The notes beneath the pieces were generated by a model. That model was not told where the DNA came from and did not search any database. It worked only from the letters and a program-made list of their open reading frames with translations. A program made the translations under genes and the position numbers. Below are positions 8,923 through 17,138 of a stretch of DNA of 64,000 bases, piece by piece. The stretch lies in NCBI RefSeq assembly GCF_000730665.1, contig NZ_BBIV01000024.1, positions 1 through 64,000 on the forward strand, in the 5' to 3' direction. Origin of the DNA: Pseudomonas plecoglossicida NBRC 103162 = DSM 15088 (lineage in GTDB: Bacteria > Pseudomonadota > Gammaproteobacteria > Pseudomonadales > Pseudomonadaceae). Position 1 is the first letter of the stretch. Each line of letters starts with the position of its first letter.

Positions 8923-9528
8923 TTATGCAACCTGAACAAAAAAGCAGCCATCGCTCTTCCCACCCCCAATTTGTTTATTAATTAACAAGTAACCCACCCC
9001 ATCAGTCATGTAGAGCGCGTCTTCAAATGGCGCAGGAAAATCCGAAGAATATATTTGGCAAAGGAAATTATAGTCTACGGACAGCTGCACGGGTATCAAT
9101 GCCCCAGCAGGCGCTTCATCAGCGATCAAAGATAATACTGACAGCTCGTCATCATCAATCGTAGTTTCCTCAAAATCTGCAAGTTGAAGAGGAATTGACG
9201 GGCGCGGGGATTTAATTGGCTCCACATCATCAGCGTGCACAACGTAGGTATAAGAAGCCATCCCCTTCTGTAGCTGCACTTCGTCAACGGTAATAGAGTC
9301 AATGAAGTATTCGTTTGAATCATACGTAGAAAAGACATGCAAGAAACCTCCTGCGGGCAGATCTGTTCTATTTAATCGTTGCCTTGCGACTTTACAATCA
9401 ATGGTAAACAGTAACAAAAGATCTTGGCCTTCAGGATTTTTTGGCCATTCTGAAACATGCGCACTATCGCCACCAAACATGAATGGCAATTTTCCATCTG
9501 AAGCCGGTATTATTTTGTGAATCCTCAC
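8923..9528 (-). CDS. Predicted immunity protein B (possibly DUF1963/YwqG-like)
   Basis: A 201-aa protein with no signal peptide or membrane span. The N-terminal stretch PFMFGGDSAHVSEWP followed by LLLLFTIDC resembles the start of DUF1963 (YwqG-like) proteins, a fold used by some immunity proteins; this is tentative. The GTG at 9528 is chosen because AGGAG stands 7 nt upstream; a TTG at 9546 would lack this signal. It begins 2 nt after the stop of the displaced rhs fragment with tip B, the standard toxin-then-immunity order, and is AT-rich like the tip. It is most simply the antidote for tip B. Confidence 0.65.
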   Translation of the reverse strand: MRIHKIIPASDGKLPFMFGGDSAHVSEWPKNPEGQDLLLLFTIDCKVARQRLNRTDLPAGGFLHVFSTYDSNEYFIDSITVDEVQLQKGMASYTYVVHADDVEPIKSPRPSIPLQLADFEETTIDDDELSVLSLIADEAPAGALIPVQLSVDYNFLCQIYSSDFPAPFEDALYMTDGVGYLLINKQIGGGKSDGCFFVQVA

Positions 9529-9530
9529 TC

Positions 9531-11039
9531 TTATACTCCTTGGCAACCGCTGAGGCTGCGATAAAATTTCTTAGCTTGCTTCTTAAGAGCTTTCACTCTA
9601 CTGGCCGGAACTCCGGACTTTCGCAAGGCGCCTGACGTTATATCTAACTCGCGCTTAAGGCTAGATGCAAATTCATTTTTACCAAGCCCTTGGCTTGATC
9701 TAATCTGTGTCTCATGCCAATGCGCCCCGCCTATTCCGCGTGTATCTTTTGCAGGGCCTCGCGTATGGTGATCCAAATCAAGTGCGATAGATGGATTTCC
9801 AGAAAGGCGGGTAGATTTCATCGCCACTTCTTGCTGCACTAAAAACTCATGCCTTAGTAGCTCATGAGCCTGTAGGTTATCCCCTACATGCAAGTCCCCA
9901 TTCAGACCACCATAAGTTCCTAATTCAAATAAATTCGCTAACCCCTGAGGATCTACCCAACCAAGAGGATTGGGCGCGTACCTATAAAAATTCATTCCTC
10001 CCTCTAAGCCTATGGGATCTTGAGTTACAAATCGTCCAGCTTCTGGGTCATAGTAACGGAATGTGTTGTAATGTAGATTAGTTTCGAAATCTAGATACTG
10101 CCCTTGAAAACGTAGGTTTTGCTCAATTTCATTAACCGTTAATTCCTCTATCTCGCCCCACGAGCGATACCTCACCTGCCAGATGATCGCACCTTCACTG
10201 TTCGTCAGTTCAAGTGGTGTACCAATCTGATCGGTATGGAAGTAATAGACCTGCTGCTCTTCACCTTCAGCCTGATCCACACGCGCCAACGGCGCATAGC
10301 TACCCGGCTCGTACAGGTACACGATGCTTTGCCCTGGCGTCTCTTCCCGCAGCATCCGCAGTCCTTGCCAGAGGAATCGCTTCTGCTCGACCTCGCCGTT
10401 GATTTCCGCCTGTTTGGCCACCCGGCGCCCGAGGCTGTCGTACCGATACTCCCCGGTACTCTCCAGCTTGCCATCGACCAATGTCTCGGCACGCACCAGC
10501 CGGTTCTCGCAGTCATAGCTAAAGCTCTGCAGCTTGCTGTGCCCCGAGCGCTTCTCGATCAGGTTGCCCCACGGGTCATAGCGGTACTCCTGATCCCGCC
10601 ACTGCTGGATCCGGTTGTCCTTGACCTTGTCGAACTGCCGCGCATTGAAGTCCAGCCGGTTCGCTGCCGGGTCATACCGGAACTCTTCACTGCCAATCAG
10701 CGAGCCGGTGTCGCGGCTGTGCAACTGGCCGTTGGCTTCGTACTGGTACTTGATCTCGCCCCGCAGCTTGTCCAGGGTACGTACCAGCTCACCGGCCGGG
10801 TCGTACTGGTAACGGCGGTGAATCGGGTTGTAGGCATGCTCGACCAGCAGCGAGGTGTGGATACCCGCGTTGTGCACCTGAGAGAGTTTCTCGGCAGGTA
10901 ACGTTGACGCAAACTGCCACGCCTTGCGCCCCATGGCGTCGTAGCCGAAGCAACTGGTCAGCTTGCCCTGCGTCCGGTACACCTCACGGTGCAGATCATC
11001 GCGCTCCATGTCGCTGATCACCTGGCCATCCACGTTCAA
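9531..11039 (-). CDS. Displaced Rhs C-terminal fragment with unusual His-rich tip (tip B)
   Basis: A 502-residue frame matching the intact Rhs from about residue 908 through the core-closing block (TQDPIG...GWVDPQGL), then a novel tip of about 134 aa. The tip has AHELLRHEFLVQQ, then LDLDHHTRGPAKDTRGIGGAHWHE. This cluster of Asp/His suggests a metal-dependent nuclease, but I do not recognise the family. A basic C-terminus (VKALKKQAKKFYRS) fits nucleic-acid binding. The first codon of the frame (a TTG) is not a natural start: homology to rhs continues upstream in another frame, so this is a 5'-truncated orphan tip. It is followed at once by its own putative immunity gene. Confidence 0.75.
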   Translation of the reverse strand: MNVDGQVISDMERDDLHREVYRTQGKLTSCFGYDAMGRKAWQFASTLPAEKLSQVHNAGIHTSLLVEHAYNPIHRRYQYDPAGELVRTLDKLRGEIKYQYEANGQLHSRDTGSLIGSEEFRYDPAANRLDFNARQFDKVKDNRIQQWRDQEYRYDPWGNLIEKRSGHSKLQSFSYDCENRLVRAETLVDGKLESTGEYRYDSLGRRVAKQAEINGEVEQKRFLWQGLRMLREETPGQSIVYLYEPGSYAPLARVDQAEGEEQQVYYFHTDQIGTPLELTNSEGAIIWQVRYRSWGEIEELTVNEIEQNLRFQGQYLDFETNLHYNTFRYYDPEAGRFVTQDPIGLEGGMNFYRYAPNPLGWVDPQGLANLFELGTYGGLNGDLHVGDNLQAHELLRHEFLVQQEVAMKSTRLSGNPSIALDLDHHTRGPAKDTRGIGGAHWHETQIRSSQGLGKNEFASSLKRELDITSGALRKSGVPASRVKALKKQAKKFYRSLSGCQGV

Positions 11040-11062
11040 CTGGCCCAGGAGGCCGCTGCCGT

Positions 11063-11192
11063 ACGATTGTCGTAGTGCAGGTGCACGCGGGTGCCGCTGA
11101 TGTGGGTCAACTTATAGTCCGGGGTGCGGGTGAAATGCAGGAAGTGACCGAGGGCGTTCTCGATGCGTTGCAGTGGTACGTCGGTGTCGCTG
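11063..11192 (-). pseudogene. Scrap of a diverged rhs core
   Basis: 130 bp encoding DTDVPLQRIENALGHFLHF, then HFTRTPDYKLTHISGTRVHLH, equivalent to the 330-390 region of the intact Rhs but with its own substitutions and a three-residue deletion. It is joined directly, out of frame, to the core segment of the tip B fragment. Homology stops at about 11192. Confidence 0.65.
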
Positions 11193-11207
11193 CCTATTAG
11201 TTCACTG

Positions 11208-11237
11208 AATCGACTGAGGCCTGCGCCTCAGTCGATT
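11208..11237. terminator. Perfect 13-bp hairpin after immunity gene A
   Basis: AATCGACTGAGGC-CTGC-GCCTCAGTCGATT, a perfect 13-bp stem with a 4-nt loop, about 50 bp beyond the stop of the minus-strand immunity gene at 11289. It separates the intact rhs-immunity operon from the displaced tips. No long U-tract on the minus-strand side, so it may stabilise mRNA 3' ends as well as terminate. Confidence 0.5.
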
Positions 11238-11288
11238 GAACTTGAGCTTTTAAAGAACAGATTATTGCGGTTTTATTCTTAAATACTT

Positions 11289-11837
11289 TTAAACCGCTCT
11301 GACTTCCTTGAAATCCAACCCCTTCAATCCGCTGTCCTTGGCCGCATCAACAAATTTATCAGACACAAAAACAGAAAGCGGACTTTCAGCCACCCGAAAC
11401 ACATCACAACCCTGCACCGCAAGAGCATTCAACGCAACCTTATAAACAACCAAACCATTGGGGTACTCATCGAATTCAGACAGCCCTCTATTAAACGCAC
11501 TTTCCAAAACCGTATGAACTAGCACACCAGAGTGATCAGAATTCGGGGATAGGATGTTTATATCTTCAATAGAATCGGGAGCCACGGAATCAAATACAGC
11601 CCTAGCCCTAGACGTCAATATAAGCACCGGCTTAAAAAATGTGAACACATCCGACCCATCCTTCTTTTTTTTGTCATCCGAGTTAAATTCAAGTTCGTAT
11701 TGCCATTCAAATATAGAACCAGAAGCTTTACCAAAGGCATATTGCTGTGCAGCAGCATGCAAGGAAAGGTCACCACTCCGTCCAATCAACGTCTTGAATT
11801 TACTATCTTGGGTTATAGAATAGTACTTCATAGTCAT
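11289..11837 (-). CDS. Immunity protein for the intact Rhs nuclease (possibly Imm11/DUF1629-like)
   Basis: A 182-aa soluble protein. Its C-terminus (ESPLSVFVSDKFVDAAKD, then GLDFKEV) resembles the end of Imm11/DUF1629-type immunity proteins; this match is tentative. Its ATG overlaps the rhs stop codon (ATGA), so it is translationally coupled to the toxin, the usual arrangement of a cognate immunity gene. It is AT-rich compared with the rhs core, like the toxin tip it follows. Expected role: binding and blocking the AHH nuclease tip in the producing cell. A second in-frame ATG lies 6 nt downstream. Confidence 0.75.
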   Translation of the reverse strand: MTMKYYSITQDSKFKTLIGRSGDLSLHAAAQQYAFGKASGSIFEWQYELEFNSDDKKKKDGSDVFTFFKPVLILTSRARAVFDSVAPDSIEDINILSPNSDHSGVLVHTVLESAFNRGLSEFDEYPNGLVVYKVALNALAVQGCDVFRVAESPLSVFVSDKFVDAAKDSGLKGLDFKEVRAV

Positions 11838-14800
11838 CCAAAAATATCTTTCCAGTTAGAGCTTCTAGGGGCATCCAAAAGTTTCTGCCTTATATTCCCT
11901 ATCGCTTTCAACACCGCGTCTTTACCACCAGCAGCGTCAGCATTAGCTAGGATTTCATTAACAGATTCAAAATAGCTATTCGGATGTTTACCGTTATGCA
12001 GTATCCCTGGCACGCTGGCATCGGTATTAAACCTATTCGGCAAGAACACGCCATTTGCCGCTCCATCTACGTCAATTCCATGCTTAGTTAAAACAGCCCT
12101 TGCAGGGGCGGCTAATTTGGCGGAATCACCTACAACGTGATGAGCCGCCGTATTCTGTGGCCGCGTTACTCCGCTACTTTCCAGATTTTTTCCCAGTGCT
12201 TTTGAACACCAACCCAGCGGATCTACCCAACCAATTGTATTTGGCGCATAACTATATAGGTTTCTCCCACCAGCCAGCCCAATTGGATCTTGAGTAATAA
12301 ACCTGCCAGCTTCTGGATCAAAGTATCTGAACGTATTGTAGTGAAGGCCTGTCTCCGCATCAAAATATTGGCCTTGGAATCGCAGATTCTGTTCGACTTG
12401 ACGAGTACCTAGATGCTCTACCGACCCCCAAGAGCGATATGTCGCCTGCCAGACAATTTCACCCTGGCTGTCCGTCAGCTCCAGCGGCGTACCGATCTGG
12501 TCGGTATGGAAGTAGTAGACCTTCTGCTCTTCACCTTCAGCCTGATCCACACGCGCTAACGGTGCATAGCTACCCGGCTCATACAGGTACACGATGCTCT
12601 GCCCCGGGGTTTCTTCACGCAGCATTCGCAGCCCTTGCCAAAGGAAGCGCTTCTGCTCAACCGCTCCATTGATTTCAGCCTGCTTGGCAATCCGTCGCCC
12701 TAGGCTGTCGTACCGATACTCCCCGGTGCTCTCCAGCTTGCCATTGACCAGCGTCTCCGCCCGCACCAGCCGGTTCTCGCAGTCATAGCTAAAGTTCTGC
12801 AACTTACTATGCCCCGAGCGCTTCTCGATCAGGTTGCCCCACGGGTCATAGCGGTACTCCTGATCCCGCCACTGCTGGATGCGGTTGTCCTTGATCTTGT
12901 CAAATTTCCGCGCGTTGAAGTCCAAGCGGTTGGCCGCCGCGTCATAGCGGAATTCTTCACTGCCAATAAGTGAACCGGTGTCGCGGCTACGCAATTGGCC
13001 GTTGGCCTCGTACTCGTACTTGATTTCGCCGCGCAGCTTGTCCAGGGTCCGCACCAGCTCACCGGCCGGGTCGTACTGGTAACGGCGATGAATCGGGTTA
13101 TAGGCATGCTCGACCAGCAGCGATGTGTGGATACCCGCGTTGTGCACCTGGGAGAGTTTCTCGGCGGGTAACGTCGACGCAAACTGCCACGCCTTGCGCC
13201 CCATCGCGTCATAGCCGAAGCAACTGGTCAGCTTGCCCTGCGTCCGGTACACCTCGCGGTGCAGGTCATCGCGCTCCATGTCGCTGATCACCTGGCCGTC
13301 CAGGTTCAACTGGTGCAGGTGGCCGCTGCCGTAATACAGGTGATTGACCTTGCGGCCATCCGGCAGGGTCAGGGTGGTCAGGTTGCTGAGCGGGTCGTAC
13401 TCATAGGCCAGTGTTCCAGCGGCGGTGATTTCTTTGGTCAGACGGCCCAGCAAGTCGTAGGCGTACTCCAGCTTTTCTGCGGTGACGCCCAGTTGCTTGC
13501 CGATACCGCTCGGCTGCCGCTCGATGCTCAGCAACCGGTCACCGTCGTCGTAGACGAAGTCCTGTCGGGCATCGCGGTTGAGCTTGGCGACCAACCGGCC
13601 AATCGGGTCGCGCTCAAATAGGGTATGCCGCTCCGGGCGCTTTCCCCGTTCGCCATAACCGATTTCATCCAGTCGCGTGAGGTGGCCACCGACGTTATAG
13701 GTGAAGCGTCGCGTCAGGTTGTCCACCCGCACTTCTTCCGTCAGCCGGTCCGACGCGTCGTAGGCAAAGCTGTAGGTCGCGTTGTTCTCGTTCACCAACG
13801 CGGTCAGGCGGATGGCCTTGTCGTACTCGTAGCGAATGCGCTGTCCTTTTGCATCCTGGCGACTGCTCGGCAACCCGCGGGCGGTGCGCAGCAAACGCGT
13901 GGTCTGGCCTTTGCCGTCGCTGTGGCTGAGGACCTGGCCGTAGACGTTGTAGGTGAAGGATTCCGAAGTGCCATCGGGGTGATGGATGCGCAGCACTTCA
14001 CCGTCGGGCTTGCGCTCCAGCGTGGTGGTCTGGTTAAGCGCATCGGTCACTGCCACCAGGTGCTGGCGATCGTCATAGCGGTAGTACGTACTTTTGCCCG
14101 AACAGTCCTGATAACGCTCGACCTGGGCCAGGGTGTTCCACCACAGGTATTTGGACTTGTAGGTGGCATCAATGATGGTGTGCGGCAGGCCATCGTCGCT
14201 GTTGAGGTACTCGGTCAGGTGACCCAGTGCATCGGTTTCGGCCAGCAGGTTGCCTTTGTCGTCGTAGCGCGCCTGCCAGGTGCTGCCGTCCGGGTAGCTG
14301 ACCTGGGTCACCAAGGTGGTCAGGTGGTGATACTCGTAGGCGATCTTGCGGCCCAGCGGGTCGATTTCTTCGAGCAGACGGGCGTATTCGTCGTACTTGA
14401 ATTGCAGGCGATTACCGTCCGCCAATGTCAGGCCGACCATATTGCCGTTGTCGTCCAGCTCGATGGCGTAGCGCTCGCCGCCGTAGTCGCGGCTGGCGAT
14501 CACACGGTGGTCGGCGTTGTACAGCACTTCCAGCTCGCGGCCGAGCACATCGGTGGCCCAGCTGGTGCGGTTATCCAAGTCGTAACGGAACTGAAAGTGC
14601 TCGCCGTCGCTGGTCCAGTGCTCGACCACGCGCGGCTGGCCGTCGAGGGTTTCCCAGCGGTAGTGGCAACCCAGGCCCAGCGCGTTGCTGTGGCTGACCA
14701 TCAGGCCTTCGGCGTAGCTGAAGCTGCGTACGGTGTCGCCGTTGCGGTTGATCACCGCGCTGAGCTGGCCGTGTTCGTCGTAGCGATACTGGGTGAGCGT

Positions 14801-16033
14801 TTCGACCGCTTCATTGTTCACTACCCGCTTGATGTCGGTCAGGCGACCCAGCGGATTGTCGTAGTGCAGGTGCACGCGAGTGCCGCCGGTGGCGCTGATG
14901 TCGGTCAGCGTGCCGTCCGGCGTGCGGGTGAAATGCAGGAAGTGACCGAGGGCGTTCTCGAGGCGTTGCAACGGCACGTGAGTGTTGGTGTCCGGCACTT
15001 CGCCGAAGTAGAAGAACAGGTTGTCGAGGGTCTGCAGGAGGTAATGGCCGCCCTCGGTGCACACCAGGTACACCTGCTCGTGCGGGTTGTAGATCCGCTC
15101 ACCCGGCTGCAAGGTCACGAACGGCACTTCCCGGCCCTGGTTGTCGGTGAGATAGATGAAGCTGCCGTTGCGGCGCAGGCTTTGTTCCCACGGCAACACC
15201 CAGCCACGGCCGAGCACGCTGTCCACGCTGAGGTCGCTGGCGTAGAAGCGCGACCACTCGATGGGCATCAGGCCGGGCAGGCTGAAGTCGATTTCATCGG
15301 GAATTACTTTGCGGCCGGTAGTCAGGTCGACCGGGTTGCCGACCAGGCCGCCAATGGCCCTGCGCGCCACCGGTTCGACCACGTAGCGGCTGGCGACTTC
15401 GCCAGCGACAAAGCCTGCGGTGAACTTCAGGGCGCAGGGCATGACCGCTTTCATGCCGACCTGGGTGCCGGCCTTGATCAGCTGGGCGATACCGCCTGCG
15501 GCGCCAGCGATGGCCATCAGCACGTCCACGGTGGTACGCAGCCACTGAGGAATTTCATCGTCCACCGGCAGGTAGCGGTAGGTGCCGCCACCGATGGTGA
15601 CGTTGCCCGAGCCGCCGGTAATGGTCGCGCCGCAGGTCAGTTTGTCGCCCTTGCGCGCCGCGGCGACGCTGTTGATGAAGACGTTGGTCGAGCCTTCGGC
15701 GATCTGCACCGGCCCCGGGTGCTTGTCGCAGGCGCCGATGCTCTTCTCGACGCGGGCGGCCTTGCGGCTGTTGATGAAGACGTTGGGTGAGGCAGTCGTG
15801 ATCGTCCCTGAGGGGGATGAAAACAGACTGCCTATCGCCTCTCCGGCAGCGGTCAGCAAGCTGCCTCCGATGCCTGCTGCAAGGCCCGCGAGCAAGGCCA
15901 CGCCGAACCCGCAGGTGAAGGTGGCAATGGCCACCGTGGCCACCAGCGCAATGCCCAAGGCCGCTCCGATCAGGAAGCCCCCCAGTGCGCTGGTGTGCGA
16001 TATCTCGTCGCCGAACCTGGCCGCTTCGAACAT
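11834..16033 (-). CDS. PAAR-containing Rhs T6SS effector with AHH nuclease tip
   Basis: A 1399-aa polymorphic toxin. Order: N-terminal segment with hydrophobic helices (about 18-72), PAAR domain (about 76-155), a second hydrophobic stretch (about 165-225), DUF6531-like region from about 232 (NPVDLTTGRKV), YD-repeat shell, core-closing block QDPIG...GWVDPLG and, from about 1275, a 125-aa tip with the AHH motif (NTAAHHVVG) and NGVFLP, typical of AHH/HNH nucleases. PAAR caps the VgrG spike; the shell encapsulates the tip, which is normally released by cleavage near the DPLG block. It lies 6 nt after an Eag-like chaperone gene and downstream of vgrG. It is the only full-length rhs of the array. 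Confidence 0.93.
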   Translation of the reverse strand: MFEAARFGDEISHTSALGGFLIGAALGIALVATVAIATFTCGFGVALLAGLAAGIGGSLLTAAGEAIGSLFSSPSGTITTASPNVFINSRKAARVEKSIGACDKHPGPVQIAEGSTNVFINSVAAARKGDKLTCGATITGGSGNVTIGGGTYRYLPVDDEIPQWLRTTVDVLMAIAGAAGGIAQLIKAGTQVGMKAVMPCALKFTAGFVAGEVASRYVVEPVARRAIGGLVGNPVDLTTGRKVIPDEIDFSLPGLMPIEWSRFYASDLSVDSVLGRGWVLPWEQSLRRNGSFIYLTDNQGREVPFVTLQPGERIYNPHEQVYLVCTEGGHYLLQTLDNLFFYFGEVPDTNTHVPLQRLENALGHFLHFTRTPDGTLTDISATGGTRVHLHYDNPLGRLTDIKRVVNNEAVETLTQYRYDEHGQLSAVINRNGDTVRSFSYAEGLMVSHSNALGLGCHYRWETLDGQPRVVEHWTSDGEHFQFRYDLDNRTSWATDVLGRELEVLYNADHRVIASRDYGGERYAIELDDNGNMVGLTLADGNRLQFKYDEYARLLEEIDPLGRKIAYEYHHLTTLVTQVSYPDGSTWQARYDDKGNLLAETDALGHLTEYLNSDDGLPHTIIDATYKSKYLWWNTLAQVERYQDCSGKSTYYRYDDRQHLVAVTDALNQTTTLERKPDGEVLRIHHPDGTSESFTYNVYGQVLSHSDGKGQTTRLLRTARGLPSSRQDAKGQRIRYEYDKAIRLTALVNENNATYSFAYDASDRLTEEVRVDNLTRRFTYNVGGHLTRLDEIGYGERGKRPERHTLFERDPIGRLVAKLNRDARQDFVYDDGDRLLSIERQPSGIGKQLGVTAEKLEYAYDLLGRLTKEITAAGTLAYEYDPLSNLTTLTLPDGRKVNHLYYGSGHLHQLNLDGQVISDMERDDLHREVYRTQGKLTSCFGYDAMGRKAWQFASTLPAEKLSQVHNAGIHTSLLVEHAYNPIHRRYQYDPAGELVRTLDKLRGEIKYEYEANGQLRSRDTGSLIGSEEFRYDAAANRLDFNARKFDKIKDNRIQQWRDQEYRYDPWGNLIEKRSGHSKLQNFSYDCENRLVRAETLVNGKLESTGEYRYDSLGRRIAKQAEINGAVEQKRFLWQGLRMLREETPGQSIVYLYEPGSYAPLARVDQAEGEEQKVYYFHTDQIGTPLELTDSQGEIVWQATYRSWGSVEHLGTRQVEQNLRFQGQYFDAETGLHYNTFRYFDPEAGRFITQDPIGLAGGRNLYSYAPNTIGWVDPLGWCSKALGKNLESSGVTRPQNTAAHHVVGDSAKLAAPARAVLTKHGIDVDGAANGVFLPNRFNTDASVPGILHNGKHPNSYFESVNEILANADAAGGKDAVLKAIGNIRQKLLDAPRSSNWKDIFG

Positions 16034-16039
16034 GAGGGG

Positions 16040-16507
16040 TTACTCCTGTTCGCCGGGCTCGGCGTTGGCTACGACCGGGTTGCGCGGGGTAAAGCTGGCC
16101 AGCAGGTTGTCCCAGTCCTGGTTCTGCTGGGCGCTGAAGTCGGCCTGGGCGGTGGTGGAGAAGATCAGTGCACGCCCGGGGCTGACAATGAAGGCGGCCT
16201 GGCGCTGGTACAGCGGGCGGCCCTGGTTGAGGTAGTAGGCGTCGATCTGGATGCCGGGGATAGGCGCGGTGGTCGAGAGCGCGACGGCCTTGTTGCCCAT
16301 GCGGCTGTAGCCACGCAGCTTGGAGGTCAGCATCTTGATCTGCCGTTCCACATACGCCTGCAGCGTTTCGTCCGGCAGCAGCGTGTCGCGAGAGATGGTG
16401 ATGCTCAACGGCGCGGGCACGCTGGCACCCAAGACGAACATGTTGACCGTGCGGTCCTCGAAACCTGGCGGCAGTGCGATGCCGCCTTCCTGCAACTCGT
16501 AGTCCAT
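16040..16507 (-). CDS. DUF1795 (DcrB/EagR-type) effector chaperone
   Basis: A 155-aa cytosolic protein of the DUF1795/DcrB-like group (PPGFEDRTVNMFVLG near the start, DWDNLLASFTP near the end). In other T6SS loci such proteins, called Eag, bind the N-terminal hydrophobic segments of PAAR-containing effectors and load them on VgrG. Position supports this: 6 nt upstream of the rhs-PAAR gene, whose N-terminus has such segments. A copy of its 3' end is found at 5838-5973. It is in one transcription unit with vgrG and rhs. Confidence 0.88.
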   Translation of the reverse strand: MDYELQEGGIALPPGFEDRTVNMFVLGASVPAPLSITISRDTLLPDETLQAYVERQIKMLTSKLRGYSRMGNKAVALSTTAPIPGIQIDAYYLNQGRPLYQRQAAFIVSPGRALIFSTTAQADFSAQQNQDWDNLLASFTPRNPVVANAEPGEQE

Positions 16508-16543
16508 GCGATGAAAATTCCTGATAGCAAAAAAACGTTGGGG

Positions 16544-17131
16544 TCAGCGCAGCGCCAGCCCATCAAGCATGAGGTCGAACTCCACCAGCCATAGGCTCAG
16601 CACCGGCCTGGAGGGGTCGATCACGCAGGAAATATCCAGCCATTGCAGCGCGTTGCTGCCTTCGACGGGTACCAGCGCGCCCACCAAGCGGCCGTGCCGC
16701 GGTTCATGGCCGGCATTGAAATGAAAATCCAGGACTTTGGCCGCGCTGCCTGCCAGGTGGCAGTCACGCTGGCGAATCACGCGCAGTTGCGGGTTCGATT
16801 CGCGCAAGGCGACGACCGCGGCCTCGAACAGCTGCTCCAGGCGCTGCCCGTCACGCGCATCACGGCGGCGAATCTGCAGGTTGACCGGCTCGCCTTCGTG
16901 CTCGAGGGTGGTCTGGATGTCGCGAAAACGGAAACCGGCCGGAAACTGCAGGTTGAATCCTGCAAAGGTGAACGCGCTGGCCACCTCTTGCAGCGCGACG
17001 GGTACCGGTTCCGGTTCCGGTACAGGCTCGAGCGCTTTGGCGGCTTCCGCCAACTTGGCCAGGCGTGCGGCCTCCTCTTGCGCTTCGCGCTTGGCGGAGA
17101 TGCGGTCGTAGATCGAAGGTTTGTACACCAT
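16544..17131 (-). CDS. Second DUF1795-like protein with Glu/Pro/Ala-rich N-terminus
   Basis: A 195-aa protein. Residues 1-50 are charged, then Pro/Glu-rich (EPVPEPEPVP), likely a flexible linker; residues about 52-195 look like a DcrB/DUF1795-type fold (FNLQFPAGFRFRDIQTTLEH, later DCHLAGSAAKVLDF). No signal peptide. It sits between vgrG (7 nt away) and the shorter Eag-like gene. The two adjacent, diverged DUF1795-like genes may form a pair of adaptors, one for PAAR-Rhs and one for VgrG or another effector. Family placement is by pattern, not by search. Confidence 0.65.
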   Translation of the reverse strand: MVYKPSIYDRISAKREAQEEAARLAKLAEAAKALEPVPEPEPVPVALQEVASAFTFAGFNLQFPAGFRFRDIQTTLEHEGEPVNLQIRRRDARDGQRLEQLFEAAVVALRESNPQLRVIRQRDCHLAGSAAKVLDFHFNAGHEPRHGRLVGALVPVEGSNALQWLDISCVIDPSRPVLSLWLVEFDLMLDGLALR

Positions 17132-17138
17132 GCTGGCC

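Noticed and set aside
13625..15790. 721-aa plus-strand open frame inside rhs
   Set aside because: Antisense shadow of the GC-rich rhs gene; no domain or Shine-Dalgarno.
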